A DNA stretch of 64,000 nt, taken from assembly GCF_900100535.1 (NCBI RefSeq), contig NZ_FNDG01000006.1:186001-250000 (forward strand), in the 5' to 3' direction. The notes below the pieces were generated by a model. It was not told the origin of the DNA. It searched no databases and saw nothing but the letters and a program-made list of their open reading frames with translations. Source of the stretch: Phytopseudomonas flavescens. Its GTDB lineage: Bacteria > Pseudomonadota > Gammaproteobacteria > Pseudomonadales > Pseudomonadaceae. Each line of letters opens with the position of its first letter. Position 1 is the stretch's first letter. Position numbers and translations under genes: made by a program. Shown piece after piece: positions 1 through 9,390 of the stretch.

Positions 1-1268
1 CGAAGCGCGTGGCGCTGGGGATGGGCGCGGAAGAGGTGTCGGAGCTGCGCGAGATCGGCAAGCTGCTGGCGTTCCTCAAGGAACCCGAGCCGCCGAAGGG
101 GCTCAAGGACGCCTGGAGCAAGCTGCCGATCTTCAAGAAGGTCATCAGCATGGCGCCCAAGGTGCTCAAGGATGCGCCCTGCCACGAGGTGATCGAAGAA
201 GGCGACGACGTCGACCTCGGCAGACTGCCGATCCAGCATTGCTGGCCAGGTGACGTGGCACCGCTGATCACCTGGGGCCTGACCATCACCAAGGGACCCA
301 ACAAGGAACGCCAGAACCTCGGTATCTATCGCCAGCAGGTGATCGGTCGCAACAAGGTGATCATGCGCTGGCTCAGCCATCGTGGCGGAGCGCTGGACTA
401 CCGCGAGTGGTGCGAGAAGCATCCGGGCACGCCTTATCCCGTCTGTGTGGCCCTGGGCGCTGACCCGGCGACCATTCTCGGCGCGGTGACACCGGTGCCC
501 GATAGTCTGTCCGAATATGCGTTCGCCGGCCTCCTGCGCGGCCACCGCACCGAACTGGTCAAGGCCATCGGCAACGATCTGCAGGTGCCGGCCAGTGCCG
601 AAATCGTCCTCGAAGGTGTCATCCATCCGGGGGAGACCGCACCAGAGGGACCTTATGGTGATCACACCGGCTACTACAACGAGGTCGACACCTTCCCGGT
701 GTTCACCATCGAGCGCATTACCCGCCGCCGCGAGCCGATCTACCACTCGACCTACACCGGCCGGCCGCCGGATGAACCGGCGATTCTCGGCGTGGCGCTG
801 AACGAAGTGTTCGTGCCGATCCTGCAGAAGCAGTTTCCCGAAATCACCGATTTCTACCTGCCGCCGGAAGGCTGTTCCTACCGCATGGCGGTGGTGACCA
901 TGAAGAAACAGTACCCCGGCCATGCCAAGCGCGTGATGCTCGGTGTGTGGTCGTTCCTGCGGCAGTTCATGTACACCAAGTTCGTCATCGTCACCGACGA
1001 CGACATCGATGCCCGGGACTGGAACGACGTGATCTGGGCCATCACCACGCGCATGGACCCCAAACGCGACACGGTGATGATCGACAACACGCCGATCGAC
1101 TACCTGGATTTCGCCTCGCCGATCTCCGGGCTGGGGTCGAAGATGGGCCTCGATGCCACCCACAAGTGGCCGGGCGAGACCAACCGCGAATGGGGCCGGG
1201 CGATCGTCAAGGACGAGGCGGTCACGCGCCGGGTCGATGAAATCTGGAGCCAGTTGGGAATCGATTGA
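1..1268 (+). CDS. ubiD: UbiD, 4-hydroxy-3-polyprenylbenzoate decarboxylase, 5' end cut by the window
   Basis: This is the prenylated-FMN-dependent decarboxylase of ubiquinone biosynthesis, which removes the carboxylate from 3-polyprenyl-4-hydroxybenzoate. The frame is open from base 3 with no start of its own, and about 420 of the usual ~490 residues are present, so the N-terminus lies outside the window. UbiD-like stretches are clear: [20 protein letters not shown] near the left edge, the [12 protein letters not shown] loop, and the C-terminal [20 protein letters not shown]. The stop codon overlaps the start of the following reductase gene (TGATG), so the two are translationally coupled. Confidence 0.96.
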   Translation, partial: KRVALGMGAEEVSELREIGKLLAFLKEPEPPKGLKDAWSKLPIFKKVISMAPKVLKDAPCHEVIEEGDDVDLGRLPIQHCWPGDVAPLITWGLTITKGPNKERQNLGIYRQQVIGRNKVIMRWLSHRGGALDYREWCEKHPGTPYPVCVALGADPATILGAVTPVPDSLSEYAFAGLLRGHRTELVKAIGNDLQVPASAEIVLEGVIHPGETAPEGPYGDHTGYYNEVDTFPVFTIERITRRREPIYHSTYTGRPPDEPAILGVALNEVFVPILQKQFPEITDFYLPPEGCSYRMAVVTMKKQYPGHAKRVMLGVWSFLRQFMYTKFVIVTDDDIDARDWNDVIWAITTRMDPKRDTVMIDNTPIDYLDFASPISGLGSKMGLDATHKWPGETNREWGRAIVKDEAVTRRVDEIWSQLGID

Positions 1269-2233
1269 TGAAGGTCACCCTGCAACCCTCCGGCGCGGTG
1301 CTCGATGTCGACGCCGGCGAACGCATTCTCGATGCCGCTCGACGCCTCGGCTACACCTGCCCGCAAAGCTGCCGCAATGGTAATTGCCATGTCTGCGTGG
1401 CGCTGCTGGTGGAAGGGCGCGTGCGTCAGGACGGCGCCAACCTCGACCATGGCGAGCTGTACACCTGTATCGCCGAACCCCTGGAAGACTGCGTGCTGCA
1501 CTGGGATGGCGTGCTCGCGCCTGGTGAACTCGCGGTGCGCAGCCTGGGCTGCCAGGTGCTGGCGTGCATCGACGCCGGTGGCGATGTCTGGCGCGTGCGC
1601 CTGCGTGCACCGGCCGGCAAGCCGCCGCGGTACCACGCCGGTCAGTACCTGCTGATCGAGCGTCGGGACGGCGAGAAATCGGCGTTTTCCCTGGCCTCGG
1701 CGCCTCAGCAAGGTCGTGATCTGGAACTGCATATCCTCGGCCGCGAAGCGAGTGCCCTGAACCTGCTGGAGCAACTGCGCGAGCAGGGTGTAGCACGGGT
1801 GCAGTTGCCGTTCGGCGACGCCCACCTTGCCGAGTTGCCGGACGGGCCGCTGGTGCTGATCGCCGCAGGCACCGGCATGGCACAGATGCACAGCCTGATC
1901 GAGGAGTGCCGCTCGCGGGGCTTCGAGCACCCGGTACACCTGTACTGGGGCGCGCGGCGGCCGGAGGATTTCTACCGCTTGCCGCACTGGGAAGAATGGC
2001 AGGCACTGCCCAATCTGTTCCTGCACCAGGTGGTCAGCGATCAGTGTGGCTGGGCTGGGCGTTGCGGCCTGCTGCACGAAGCGATCCGCGAGGATTTCGA
2101 CGACCTTGGCGCGTTGCACGTCTATGCCAGCGGCTCGCCGAACATGGTCTATGCCACGCTGGATGCGCTGGTCGAAGCGGGCATGGACGCCCACCAGATG
2201 CGCGCCGACGTATTCGCCTACGCCCCACGCTAA
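1268..2233 (+). CDS. 2Fe-2S ferredoxin/FAD oxidoreductase (CDP-6-deoxyhexose reductase-like)
   Basis: This is a 321-residue electron-transfer flavoprotein. The first ~90 residues are a plant-type ferredoxin domain with the cluster ligands CPQSCRNGNCHVC followed by a distal Cys in YTCIAEPLEDC. The rest is a ferredoxin-NADP reductase module with an FAD site (YHAGQYLLI, FSLASAP) and a nucleotide site (LIAAGTGMAQMHSLIEE). The ATG at 1268 overlaps the ubiD stop. A TTG three bases upstream is possible but less likely. A gene of this type follows ubiD in other pseudomonads, as I recall. Its electron acceptor is unknown; a role with UbiD is only suggested by the coupling. Confidence 0.9.
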   Translation: MKVTLQPSGAVLDVDAGERILDAARRLGYTCPQSCRNGNCHVCVALLVEGRVRQDGANLDHGELYTCIAEPLEDCVLHWDGVLAPGELAVRSLGCQVLACIDAGGDVWRVRLRAPAGKPPRYHAGQYLLIERRDGEKSAFSLASAPQQGRDLELHILGREASALNLLEQLREQGVARVQLPFGDAHLAELPDGPLVLIAAGTGMAQMHSLIEECRSRGFEHPVHLYWGARRPEDFYRLPHWEEWQALPNLFLHQVVSDQCGWAGRCGLLHEAIREDFDDLGALHVYASGSPNMVYATLDALVEAGMDAHQMRADVFAYAPR

Positions 2234-2421
2234 TCTCGCGCCTGCCGGGTAGCCGGGCGTAGAGCGCAGCGAAACCCCGGGAGCGACTTTCTTCGCGGCA
2301 TGGAAACAGGCTCGAAGAACGCTCCCCGCACATCGCTGCGCTCGGTGACGGGCTACGGTCAGGCGTCGTAGGCCGGGTAGGGCGCAGCGACCCGCAAGGC
2401 GGTTCGCCGCCACGCTACCGA
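2234..2421. repeat. Intergenic region with two copies of a short Pseudomonas-type GC-rich repeat
   Basis: No gene is visible between the convergent reductase and FecA genes. Two related segments stand out: GTAGAGCGCAGCGAAACCC at 2259-2277 and GGGTAGGGCGCAGCGACCC at 2375-2393. They resemble the dispersed 'GGGTAGAGCGCAGCGAAACCC' elements common in pseudomonad intergenic DNA. Each has partly self-complementary ends (GGGT...ACCC). Confidence 0.4.
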
Positions 2422-4797
2422 TCAGAACGCCAGCGACGTCTGCACGTACAGGGTACGTGGCTGGCCGAGGTACTTGCCGCTGTTGTTGTCGTCGAACGAG
2501 CGGGTGTAGTACTCACGAGCGAAGACGTTCTTGACCCCCGCCGCGACCGTCAGGTCGGACAGCTGCGGGCCGAAATCGTAAGCGCCGCGCAGCCCCCAGA
2601 CCATGTAGCCGGGAATCTCGCCGTTGTTGCCTGCCGCGTTTTCCGCTTTGGTATTGGCGTTGTCGGCGAACTGGCTGCTCTGGTAGCTGCCATCCACGCC
2701 CCACTGCCACGGGCCGCTTTCATAGCGAGCCCCCACCACGCCCTTGTGCCGCGACGAGAAGGGCACCTGATTGCCCTTGTTGTCGCCGTTCTCGCGAATC
2801 TCGGCGTCGACGAAGGTGTAGGTGGCGTACACCGACAGGCCGCTGAGCGCAGGGTTCAGCGCCTCGAGCGCGTAATTGAGGCTGCTTTCCACGCCACGAT
2901 GACGGGTCTCGCCGCGTGCGGTGACGTCGTTGGTCTGCTGATTGCTCTCGTACTGGTTGTCGAAGTTGATCAGGAAGGCGCCGATCTCCGCCTGCAGCAG
3001 GCCATCGTCATAGCGGGTGCCGAGTTCCCAGGTACGGGCTTTTTCCGGCTCGACGTCGCCGCTGGCCAGCGCCTTGCCCATCTGGCTGTACTGCACGGCG
3101 CCGAACGAGCCTTCGGTATTGGCGTACAGGTTGACTCGATCATTGACCCGGTACAGCACGTTCAGCGCCGGCAAGGCGGTGTTGTAGCGCCCGGCGGCAC
3201 GGCTGCCGTTGATCTTGTTGTCCTGGCGCGAGGCAATCTTCTCGTAGCGTACGCCCGGGGTGATGGTCCAGTTGCCGATATCGATACGGTCATCGATGTA
3301 CACCGCACTGGCTTCGGTTTCGCCGCGGCTGTTGCGATCTCGCAAGCTGGCAGTGCTGGGCAGTACGCCGGTGCTGGTCGGATTGCGGAAGCGCTGCTCG
3401 TGGCTTTCCTCGCTGACGTAGCGGTAGCCGACACCCACTTCGTGATCCAGCAAGCCGGTCGCGAACGCCTGGGAATAGCGGGTCTCGATACCACGCACCC
3501 AGTACTCGCGTGGCGACAGGGAGAGAAAGTTGCCCTGGTCGAGGAAGCCACTGCGCAGGGTCTTGGTGAAGAAACTGGTGACCGTCAGTTCGCGGTCGGC
3601 GTCCGGGGTGTAGGCATAGCTGGCGCTGGCCAGGGTGCGGCGCCCCCAGAAGCTGTCGTAGGGGCGAGTGGACTGGTACGGATCGGCATCGAAAGCCGCG
3701 GTGCCGAGGCCACCCGGCATGTCGGCCTCCCCTTCGTAGTACTGACCCATGGCCGAGAAGGTGTGCACATCGTCGGCGCTGTACTTGCCCTTGAGGATCA
3801 GGTCGTCGATCTGCGTATCGCTGTGCTCGCGCCAGTCGCTGCCACGGGTGCCCGAGTAGAGCAGGGCGCCACCCAGACCATTGTCGTTGGTGCCGCCGAT
3901 CAGCAGATTGCCGGTCTTCTTGAAGCCATCCTGGCTGCTGGAAGGGCTGACTTCGGTCTGCAGACCGCCCTTGATGGTCGGCTGGTCAGGGATGGCACGG
4001 GTCACGAAGTTGACGATACCGCCGACGTTCTGTGGGCCGTAACGCACCGCGCCGCCGCCGCGCACCACGTCGATGGCGTCCATGTTGCCCAGGGAGATCG
4101 GCGCCAGGGACAGCTGTGGCTGGCCATAAGGGGCGAAGGGCACCGGAATTCCATCCATCAGTACCGTGGAGCGCGAGGCCAGGCGCGGATTCAGGCCACG
4201 GATACCGAAATTGAGCGCCAGGTCGTGGCTGCCGGTGCCATTGTTTTCCGGAGCGTTGACGCCGGGAATGCGGTTGAGCACGTCCCGGGCACTGCTGGCA
4301 CCCATCTGCTCGAAGATGTCGCGGCGAATCACGTCGCGAGCGCCAGGGTGGTTGTACACATCGAGCGCATCGGCGCTGCCCAGCCAGTCACCCACCACGC
4401 TGGAGGCCTGCAACTGCATGGGTTCGCCACTAACAGCGGCGGTCAGGGCGTGCAGGCGGTAACCGCCATCAGCGTCCCGTTCGGTGCTCAGATCGCTACC
4501 CTGCAGTAGCCGGGCGAAGCCTTGGTCGATTCCGTAGCTGCCCTTCAGGCCGGCGCTGTTTTTGTTGGCGGTCAACGCCGGGTCGAAGGACAGCAGCACA
4601 CCACTCTGCGCGGCGAAGCGCGACAGCGCGGTACCCAGGGGGCCGGCGGGCACGTCATAGCTGCGGGTTGCCGTCTGGGTCGCCGAGCTTTCGGCGGCCA
4701 TGGCCAGGTTGATCGGAAGTGTGCTCAGGGTACCAAGGGCCAGGCCGATGGCGAGGGTGAGCGGGTGACGGCTGGGAAAGGACGTGAGCGAGACCAT
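2422..4797 (-). CDS. fecA: FecA-type TonB-dependent outer-membrane receptor with signalling domain
   Basis: This is a 791-residue ferric-chelate receptor of the outer membrane. The ATG at 4797 is preceded by GGAGGG, which decides the start. A signal peptide (about residues 1-33, ending AMA) leads into an STN signalling domain (YDVPAGPLGTALSRFAAQSG onward, about 47-100), then a plug (DVLNRIPGVNAPENN; VVRGGGAVRYGPQNVGGIVNFVTR) and a beta-barrel ending in the typical aromatic residue (VQTSLAF). FecR and FecI genes lie just upstream on the same strand, so it is expected to signal its own induction. Ferric citrate is the likely ligand by resemblance, but the ligand is not proven by sequence. Confidence 0.9.
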   Translation of the reverse strand: MVSLTSFPSRHPLTLAIGLALGTLSTLPINLAMAAESSATQTATRSYDVPAGPLGTALSRFAAQSGVLLSFDPALTANKNSAGLKGSYGIDQGFARLLQGSDLSTERDADGGYRLHALTAAVSGEPMQLQASSVVGDWLGSADALDVYNHPGARDVIRRDIFEQMGASSARDVLNRIPGVNAPENNGTGSHDLALNFGIRGLNPRLASRSTVLMDGIPVPFAPYGQPQLSLAPISLGNMDAIDVVRGGGAVRYGPQNVGGIVNFVTRAIPDQPTIKGGLQTEVSPSSSQDGFKKTGNLLIGGTNDNGLGGALLYSGTRGSDWREHSDTQIDDLILKGKYSADDVHTFSAMGQYYEGEADMPGGLGTAAFDADPYQSTRPYDSFWGRRTLASASYAYTPDADRELTVTSFFTKTLRSGFLDQGNFLSLSPREYWVRGIETRYSQAFATGLLDHEVGVGYRYVSEESHEQRFRNPTSTGVLPSTASLRDRNSRGETEASAVYIDDRIDIGNWTITPGVRYEKIASRQDNKINGSRAAGRYNTALPALNVLYRVNDRVNLYANTEGSFGAVQYSQMGKALASGDVEPEKARTWELGTRYDDGLLQAEIGAFLINFDNQYESNQQTNDVTARGETRHRGVESSLNYALEALNPALSGLSVYATYTFVDAEIRENGDNKGNQVPFSSRHKGVVGARYESGPWQWGVDGSYQSSQFADNANTKAENAAGNNGEIPGYMVWGLRGAYDFGPQLSDLTVAAGVKNVFAREYYTRSFDDNNSGKYLGQPRTLYVQTSLAF

Positions 4798-4870
4798 GTT
4801 GCCCTCCAATGGGTGGTGTATTGAAGGGCCAGTCGAGCGTCGAAAAGGTACAGGCCGCGCAGACGTTTTT

Positions 4871-5830
4871 TCAGCGCGGCTCGATATGCACCCAGTAACG
4901 GGTGAAGCGGCGGATGCGTACCGGCAGGTTGGCAGCCAGGGCGTCGAGGGCGCGATCACTGTCGTTGAGCGGGAAGGCGCCGGATATGCGCAGGTCCGCC
5001 ACCGCTGTGGCGCAGGTCACCCTGCCGCGGCGCTGGCGCTCGAAGGCACTGGCGAAATCGCTTAGCGGCATGTCATCGGCAATCAGCATGCCGTGCAGCC
5101 AGGCGAGCAGGTCATCGCTAACGGGCGTGGGGGCGTCGCTGCCTGCGCGGTACAGGCGCGACGCCTGTCCGCTGTCGAGCTGGCGCCGGCTGCTCGGGGC
5201 GGCGCCGGGGGTGAGCTCTACGCTGCCACTGAATACCGCGACCCCTGTGTGTCCGGCTTGCTGGCTGACGGAGAAGCGCGTGCCGATGGGGCGGACGCTG
5301 CCTTCGGCGGTGATCACCCGCAGCGGACGGGGATCGCGCCCGGTTTCCAGCAGCAGTTCGCCATCGAGCAGATGCAGAATGCGTTCAGCCTGGCTGAACT
5401 CGACGCTAATGGCGCTACTGCTGTTGAGGTTCAGCAGGCTGCCGTCGGCCAGGCGCCATTCACCCTGCTCGGCCAGGCCTGTCCTATAGTCGGCAGTCCA
5501 ACGCTGCCAGGGCTGCTCGCGCAGGGCGAACCAGCCGCTGCCGGCAACGCCGATCAGCACTGCCAGGTTCTTGATCGCACGGCGACGGCCGATACCCGCC
5601 GGGACGCTCAGCGTTGCCCTGGCCAGGTCGGCCGGCAGCCCCTTGAAGTGACCTCCGACGCCATTGGCGCAAGCCCAGGCCCGGGCGTGCTCGGGCGACG
5701 CGTCGAGCCACTGCCGCCAGCGTTGCTGGTCCTCTTCGCTGGCATCGCCAGCATGCAGGGTGACGAACCAGTGGGCGGCCTGGTCGAGCGCGATGTCGGA
5801 CAACGGTTGATAGGGCGCTCGGGAATTCAT
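4871..5830 (-). CDS. fecR: FecR-type anti-sigma/transmembrane regulator
   Basis: This 319-residue inner-membrane regulator links the receptor's STN domain to its sigma factor. Residues ~10-60 form the DUF4880 cytoplasmic segment (ALDQAAHWFVTLHAGDASEEDQ is its hallmark region). A short hydrophobic span follows (LAVLIGVAGSGWFAL, ~88-103). The periplasmic FecR domain comes next (GEWRLADGSLLNLNSSSAI, TAEGSVRPIGTRFSV). The C-terminus (TAVADLRISGAFPLND) is the region that contacts the receptor in FecR. The start is 2 bases after the sigma gene stop. The receptor gene follows after 73 bases. Confidence 0.93.
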   Translation of the reverse strand: MNSRAPYQPLSDIALDQAAHWFVTLHAGDASEEDQQRWRQWLDASPEHARAWACANGVGGHFKGLPADLARATLSVPAGIGRRRAIKNLAVLIGVAGSGWFALREQPWQRWTADYRTGLAEQGEWRLADGSLLNLNSSSAISVEFSQAERILHLLDGELLLETGRDPRPLRVITAEGSVRPIGTRFSVSQQAGHTGVAVFSGSVELTPGAAPSSRRQLDSGQASRLYRAGSDAPTPVSDDLLAWLHGMLIADDMPLSDFASAFERQRRGRVTCATAVADLRISGAFPLNDSDRALDALAANLPVRIRRFTRYWVHIEPR

Positions 5831-5832
5831 GC

Positions 5833-6345
5833 TCAGAGGCCTGGCTGCATGCAGTGGCGGATGGCCTTGAACATGTACTGTTTCACCGAGCTGAGTGACA
5901 CGCCCAGGTGCTCGGCGATCTGCGGGTAAGTGAGACCGTCGAGTTGCGACAACAGGAAGGCCTGGCGAACCCTGGCAGGCAGGCCATCGAGCAGGGCATC
6001 GATTTCCAGCAGGGTTTCCAGTAGCAGGTAACGCGCTTCGGGGCCTGGCAGCAGGTCTTCGGGGAGATTCGCCAGGCTGTCCAGGTACGCCCGCTCCAGC
6101 GCCTTGCGACGCAGGTGATTGACCATCAGGCCCTTGGCGACGGTGGCCAGATAGGGCCGCGGTTCGCGAATATCGGCAAGATCCCGGCGGGCGAGAATGC
6201 GCAGGAAGGTGTCGTGGGCCAGGTCGGCCGCATCGAAGGCGCAGCCCAGGCGCTGTTGCAGGCGCAGGCGCAACCAGCTGTGGTGCTCGCTGTAGAGCTG
6301 ATGCGCAGCGAGAGGGCCGTCGTGCAGGCAGGACAAGGTCGACAT
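5833..6345 (-). CDS. fecI: FecI-type ECF sigma factor
   Basis: This 170-residue extracytoplasmic-function sigma factor drives the linked receptor gene. Region 2 contains the core-binding stretch DAADLAHDTFLRILARRD and RPYLATVAKGLMVNHLRR. Region 4 contains a helix-turn-helix (LDGLTYPQIAEHLGVSLSSV). I chose the ATG at 6345, which matches the usual FecI N-terminus and length; the open frame continues 14 codons further upstream. A Fur-like site lies 38 bases upstream of this start, consistent with iron repression. Confidence 0.93.
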   Translation of the reverse strand: MSTLSCLHDGPLAAHQLYSEHHSWLRLRLQQRLGCAFDAADLAHDTFLRILARRDLADIREPRPYLATVAKGLMVNHLRRKALERAYLDSLANLPEDLLPGPEARYLLLETLLEIDALLDGLPARVRQAFLLSQLDGLTYPQIAEHLGVSLSSVKQYMFKAIRHCMQPGL

Positions 6346-6382
6346 GCGCGCAATATCCAGAGAAATAAAGCGCGCTTTATAT

Positions 6383-6401
6383 AGCAATAGTTCTCATTTT
6401 C
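6383..6401 (-). promoter_or_regulatory. Putative Fur box upstream of fecI
   Basis: On the minus strand the site reads GAAAATGAGAACTATTGCT. I count 12 of 19 matches to the consensus GATAATGATAATCATTATC. It sits in an AT-rich patch directly upstream of the FecI-type gene, the expected place for Fur control of a Fec signalling locus. Confidence 0.6.
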
Positions 6402-6429
6402 ATAGCTCGGCCGTCCTGCGGCAATCTGC

Positions 6430-7407
6430 TCAGCGCACCCTGACCACCAGTTTGCCGACCGCCTTGCGTTGCGCGAGGACCTCGATGGCTGCGCCGCCGT
6501 CGGCCAGCGGGTAGGTCTGCGAGACCAGAGGTTTCAGCCTGCCCTCGGCATGCCAGGTGAACAGCTGGGCAAAATTGGCGGCATTGTCCGCTGGCTGTCG
6601 CTGTGCGAAGGCGCCCCAGAACACGCCGACCACCGCCGCGCCCTTGAGCAGCATCAGGTTCACCGGCAACTGCGGAATGTGTCCGCTGGCAAATCCGACG
6701 ACCAGCAGGCGGCCGTTCCAGGCGATGCTGCGCGCGGCCTGATCGAACAGCTCGCCACCCACCGGGTCGACGATCACATCGGCGCCCTGGCCATCGGTCA
6801 GGCGTTTCACTTCCTCCTTGAGGCTCTGCGTGCTGTAGTCGATCAGCTCGTCGGCGCCCGCCTGTCTGGCCACCTCCAGCTTGGCAGCGCTGCCTGCCGC
6901 TGCGATCACGCGGGCGCCCATGGCTTTGCCGACCTCCACCGCAGCCAGGCCGACCCCGCCGGACGCGCCGAGCACCAGCAGGGTTTCGCCTGCCTGTAAC
7001 CCGGCGCGTTGCCTGAGTGCGTGCATCGAGGTGCCGTAGGTCATGCCGAAGGCGGCGGCGCTGATGAAGTCCATGCCGTCGGGCATCGGCAGGACGTTGT
7101 AGGCCGGTACCGCGACCTGTTCGGCGAAACCGCCCCAACCGGTCAGCGCCATGACCCGATCACCGACGTGCAGATGGACAACCTTGTCACCAACCGCGCT
7201 GACCACACCGGCCACTTCGCCGCCCGGTGCGAAGGGGAAGGGCGGTTTGAACTGGTAGTTGCCTTCGATGATCAGCGTGTCGGGAAAATTCACGCCAGCC
7301 GCCTGAACCTCGATCAGCACCTCATGGTCCTTTGCGCGTGGACTGGCGACATCTTCCAGTACCAGGCAATCGGCGGGGCCGAAGGCCTTGCATAGCAGTG
7401 CTTTCAT
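6430..7407 (-). CDS. NADPH:quinone oxidoreductase family protein (zinc-independent MDR)
   Basis: This is a 325-residue medium-chain dehydrogenase/reductase of the quinone-reductase (Qor) branch. An N-terminal GroES-like domain (HEVLIEVQAAGVNFPDTLIIEG; PFAPGGEVAGVV) is followed by a Rossmann nucleotide-binding domain (LLVLGASGGVGLAAVEVGKAMGA). The Cys/His zinc ligands of true alcohol dehydrogenases are not seen. The ATG at 7407 is chosen because AGGTGA lies 6 bases upstream; another ATG is 6 bases earlier. It is monocistronic and divergent from the FliL-like gene. Its substrate cannot be read from sequence. Confidence 0.88.
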   Translation of the reverse strand: MKALLCKAFGPADCLVLEDVASPRAKDHEVLIEVQAAGVNFPDTLIIEGNYQFKPPFPFAPGGEVAGVVSAVGDKVVHLHVGDRVMALTGWGGFAEQVAVPAYNVLPMPDGMDFISAAAFGMTYGTSMHALRQRAGLQAGETLLVLGASGGVGLAAVEVGKAMGARVIAAAGSAAKLEVARQAGADELIDYSTQSLKEEVKRLTDGQGADVIVDPVGGELFDQAARSIAWNGRLLVVGFASGHIPQLPVNLMLLKGAAVVGVFWGAFAQRQPADNAANFAQLFTWHAEGRLKPLVSQTYPLADGGAAIEVLAQRKAVGKLVVRVR

Positions 7408-7561
7408 CGTCATCACCTGTGGTTTGCTGCGGTCTTCAACGCAGTCTAGAAAGCGCCTCGGTCGGGTCAACGAGCATCGTCGCCCCTGATGGTCTGCCAT
7501 AAGCATTGGGATCCGTTGCAGGCATTGCTATGCTTGCAGGCAAGCCAACGGAGATAGCCCT

Positions 7562-7981
7562 GTGAAAACCCTCGTCACGCTTTTGCTTGCCTGCGCACTG
7601 TCGTTCCCGGCTTTCGCCAACGAGGAAAAGAAGGAGGGGGACGGCGAGGCTGCCGCGACGCAGGTGATCTACCACAGCCTGACCCCCGCACTGGTTGGCA
7701 ACTTCGGTACCGGCCCGCAGCTCAAGTATTACAAGGCTGACGTCGCGCTGCGTGTAACCGGTGCCGACGCCGAGGCCAAGGTCACGCACCATGAGCCACT
7801 GATTCGCAATCAGTTGGTGATGCTGTTTTCCCAGCAGACCGAGGAAAGCCTGGCCACCCCCGATGCCAAGGAAAAACTGCGTCAGGAAGCCCTCAAGCAG
7901 GTGCAGCAGGTGCTCAATGACGAAGAAGGCAAGCCGCTGGTCGAGGACCTGCTGTTCAACAACCTGATCCTGCAGGGCTGA
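7562..7981 (+). CDS. FliL-like periplasmic/membrane protein
   Basis: This 139-residue protein begins with a signal peptide (KTLVTLLLACALSFPAFA) and an acidic linker (NEEKKEGDGEAA). It then has a domain resembling FliL (ALVGNFGTGPQLKYYKADVALRV; EPLIRNQLVMLFSQQ; LVEDLLFNNLILQ). True FliL sits in flagellar operons; here there are no flagellar genes, so this is a stand-alone paralogue of unknown role. Its stop abuts the stop of the convergent EVE-domain gene. Confidence 0.8.
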   Translation: MKTLVTLLLACALSFPAFANEEKKEGDGEAAATQVIYHSLTPALVGNFGTGPQLKYYKADVALRVTGADAEAKVTHHEPLIRNQLVMLFSQQTEESLATPDAKEKLRQEALKQVQQVLNDEEGKPLVEDLLFNNLILQG

Positions 7982-8431
7982 TCAGCGCAGCAGCAGGATC
8001 GCCGTCCACTGCGCCTCGCTCACCGGCATCACCGACAGACGGCTACCCTTTTGCACCAGTGCCAGTTCCTGCAACGCGCCCTGTGCCTTCAACTCGGCCA
8101 GGGGGATGACTCGCGCGAAGGCCTCGACGAATGCCACGTCGATGGCGGTCCATGGATTCTTCTCGGCGCTGGCCCTGGCATCGAAGTAATGACTCTTGGC
8201 GTCAAACGCCGTGGGGTCTTCGTAGGGGGCGCCTTCGATACGGGCGATTCCTGCCACCCCGGGCTGCGCGCAGCTCGAGTGATAGAACAGGAACTGATCG
8301 CCGTCCTGCATGTGACGAATGAAATTGCGTGCCTGGTAATTGCGCACGCCATCCCAGCGTGCCTTGCCCAGGCGCTGCAGGTCGCCTATGGACAGTTCGT
8401 CAGGTTCGGATTTCATCAGCCAGTAGGGCAT
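7982..8431 (-). CDS. EVE domain-containing protein
   Basis: This 149-residue single-domain protein begins MPYWLMKSEPDELSI. It has the EVE hallmark segments WDGVRNYQARNFIRHMQDGDQFLFYHSS and GVAGIARI. EVE domains belong to the PUA/YTH superfold that binds modified bases in nucleic acids, so RNA or modified-DNA binding is likely. It lies downstream of the 6S RNA and folate cyclo-ligase genes on the same strand, consistent with shared transcription. Confidence 0.9.
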   Translation of the reverse strand: MPYWLMKSEPDELSIGDLQRLGKARWDGVRNYQARNFIRHMQDGDQFLFYHSSCAQPGVAGIARIEGAPYEDPTAFDAKSHYFDARASAEKNPWTAIDVAFVEAFARVIPLAELKAQGALQELALVQKGSRLSVMPVSEAQWTAILLLR

Positions 8432-8484
8432 GAGGGGCTCCCGGATCGGTACGTTGAGAGAGAGGCGGTCAGGCGCGGCTGGCG

Positions 8485-9081
8485 TCAGTACCAGCCATCG
8501 TCGGTGACCGTGGCATCCAGCGGTATGTCCCAGCCCGCCACGGGCAGTCGGTCGACCTGCTGACAGCCGTGTGCCAACCCCAGCAGCGTCGGTTTTTGCC
8601 AGCAGCTGCGGCGCGTCCGGTAGGCCAGGCTGCGGTCGTAGAAGCCGCCGCCCATGCCCAACCGGCCGCCGTGGCGATCAAAGCCCACGAGAGGCAGAAG
8701 AATCAGATCCAGTGTCCAGACCTTGCGCTGGCGCCTGCCGTGACGGCGAGGCTCGGGGATACCGAAGCGATTGCCGACCAGCCGCTCCCCGGCGTCGATA
8801 CGCTGAAACACCATGCTGGTACGTGGCCAGGACTTCAGCACCGGCAGGTAGACCCGCTTGCCACGCCGATGGGCTGCCGCGATCAACAGGTGAGGGTCGA
8901 TTTCACCGTCGTTCGCCAGGTACAGCGCGACGTGGCGGGCGCGGCGAAACAGCGGGTGATGCGCCAGCTGGCGATACAGCGCCCTGGCAGCGTGGCGCTG
9001 TGCCACAGGTGCCAGGCGGCGACGTTGCTGGCGCAGGATACGGCGCAATTGGGCGCGCGTGAGGTCGTTGGCGTCGATCAT
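8485..9081 (-). CDS. 5-formyltetrahydrofolate cyclo-ligase
   Basis: This 198-residue ATP-dependent enzyme converts 5-formyl-THF to 5,10-methenyl-THF. The family glycine-rich motif is present as GGRLGMGGGFYDRSLAY, with an upstream LDLILLPLVGFD. The ATG at 9081 (MIDANDLTRAQLRR) gives the normal family length. The open frame continues upstream without family similarity. The gene follows the 6S RNA gene on the same strand, the widely conserved ssrS-ygfA arrangement in gammaproteobacteria. Confidence 0.92.
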   Translation of the reverse strand: MIDANDLTRAQLRRILRQQRRRLAPVAQRHAARALYRQLAHHPLFRRARHVALYLANDGEIDPHLLIAAAHRRGKRVYLPVLKSWPRTSMVFQRIDAGERLVGNRFGIPEPRRHGRRQRKVWTLDLILLPLVGFDRHGGRLGMGGGFYDRSLAYRTRRSCWQKPTLLGLAHGCQQVDRLPVAGWDIPLDATVTDDGWY

Positions 9082-9177
9082 GGGCAAGCAGGCACGGTGA
9101 CGAAAGCGTTGGCTGGCAGGCAATCGCAGGCAACAAAAAGCCCGTTGCCAGCGTGAGCCGGCAACGGGCCGTGAATA

Positions 9178-9358
9178 GTGACTCCCCAGCATGCCGCTGT
9201 CGGTTTAGCCCTTGAACCCGAAAGTTCAAGGTGGAGGTTGCAGGAAACCTTAAGGCTTTCCGTCGAGCGGACATGCACACCGGCTTCAACTGACAACCCC
9301 CAGGGTTGTGCGTATCGGCTCAGGGACATCACCGACTGGCGCACACTCCAGGGAGCTG
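9178..9358 (-). ncRNA. ssrS: 6S RNA
   Basis: This regulatory RNA binds the sigma-70 RNA polymerase holoenzyme. On the minus strand it shows the conserved blocks CCCTGAGCCGATA and AGCCTTAAGGTTTCCTGCAA. A 3' hairpin made by CCTTGAAC and GTTCAAGG follows, then a 3' strand (CGGCATGCTGGGGAG) that can pair with the 5' end (AGCTCCCTGGAGTGTGC). A -10 element, TATACT, lies on the minus strand at 9369-9364 and places the 5' end near 9358. Both ends are estimates within a few bases. Placement between zapA and the folate cyclo-ligase gene is the conserved one. Confidence 0.92.
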
Positions 9359-9390
9359 TGGCCAGTATAACGCAAAGTACGGACCGTTGG

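Noticed and set aside
2746..4509. Long plus-strand open frame of 587 codons opposite the FecA-type gene
   Set aside because: It is an antisense shadow: the minus strand encodes a complete receptor with a signal peptide and ribosome-binding site, and the plus-strand translation has no recognisable domain.
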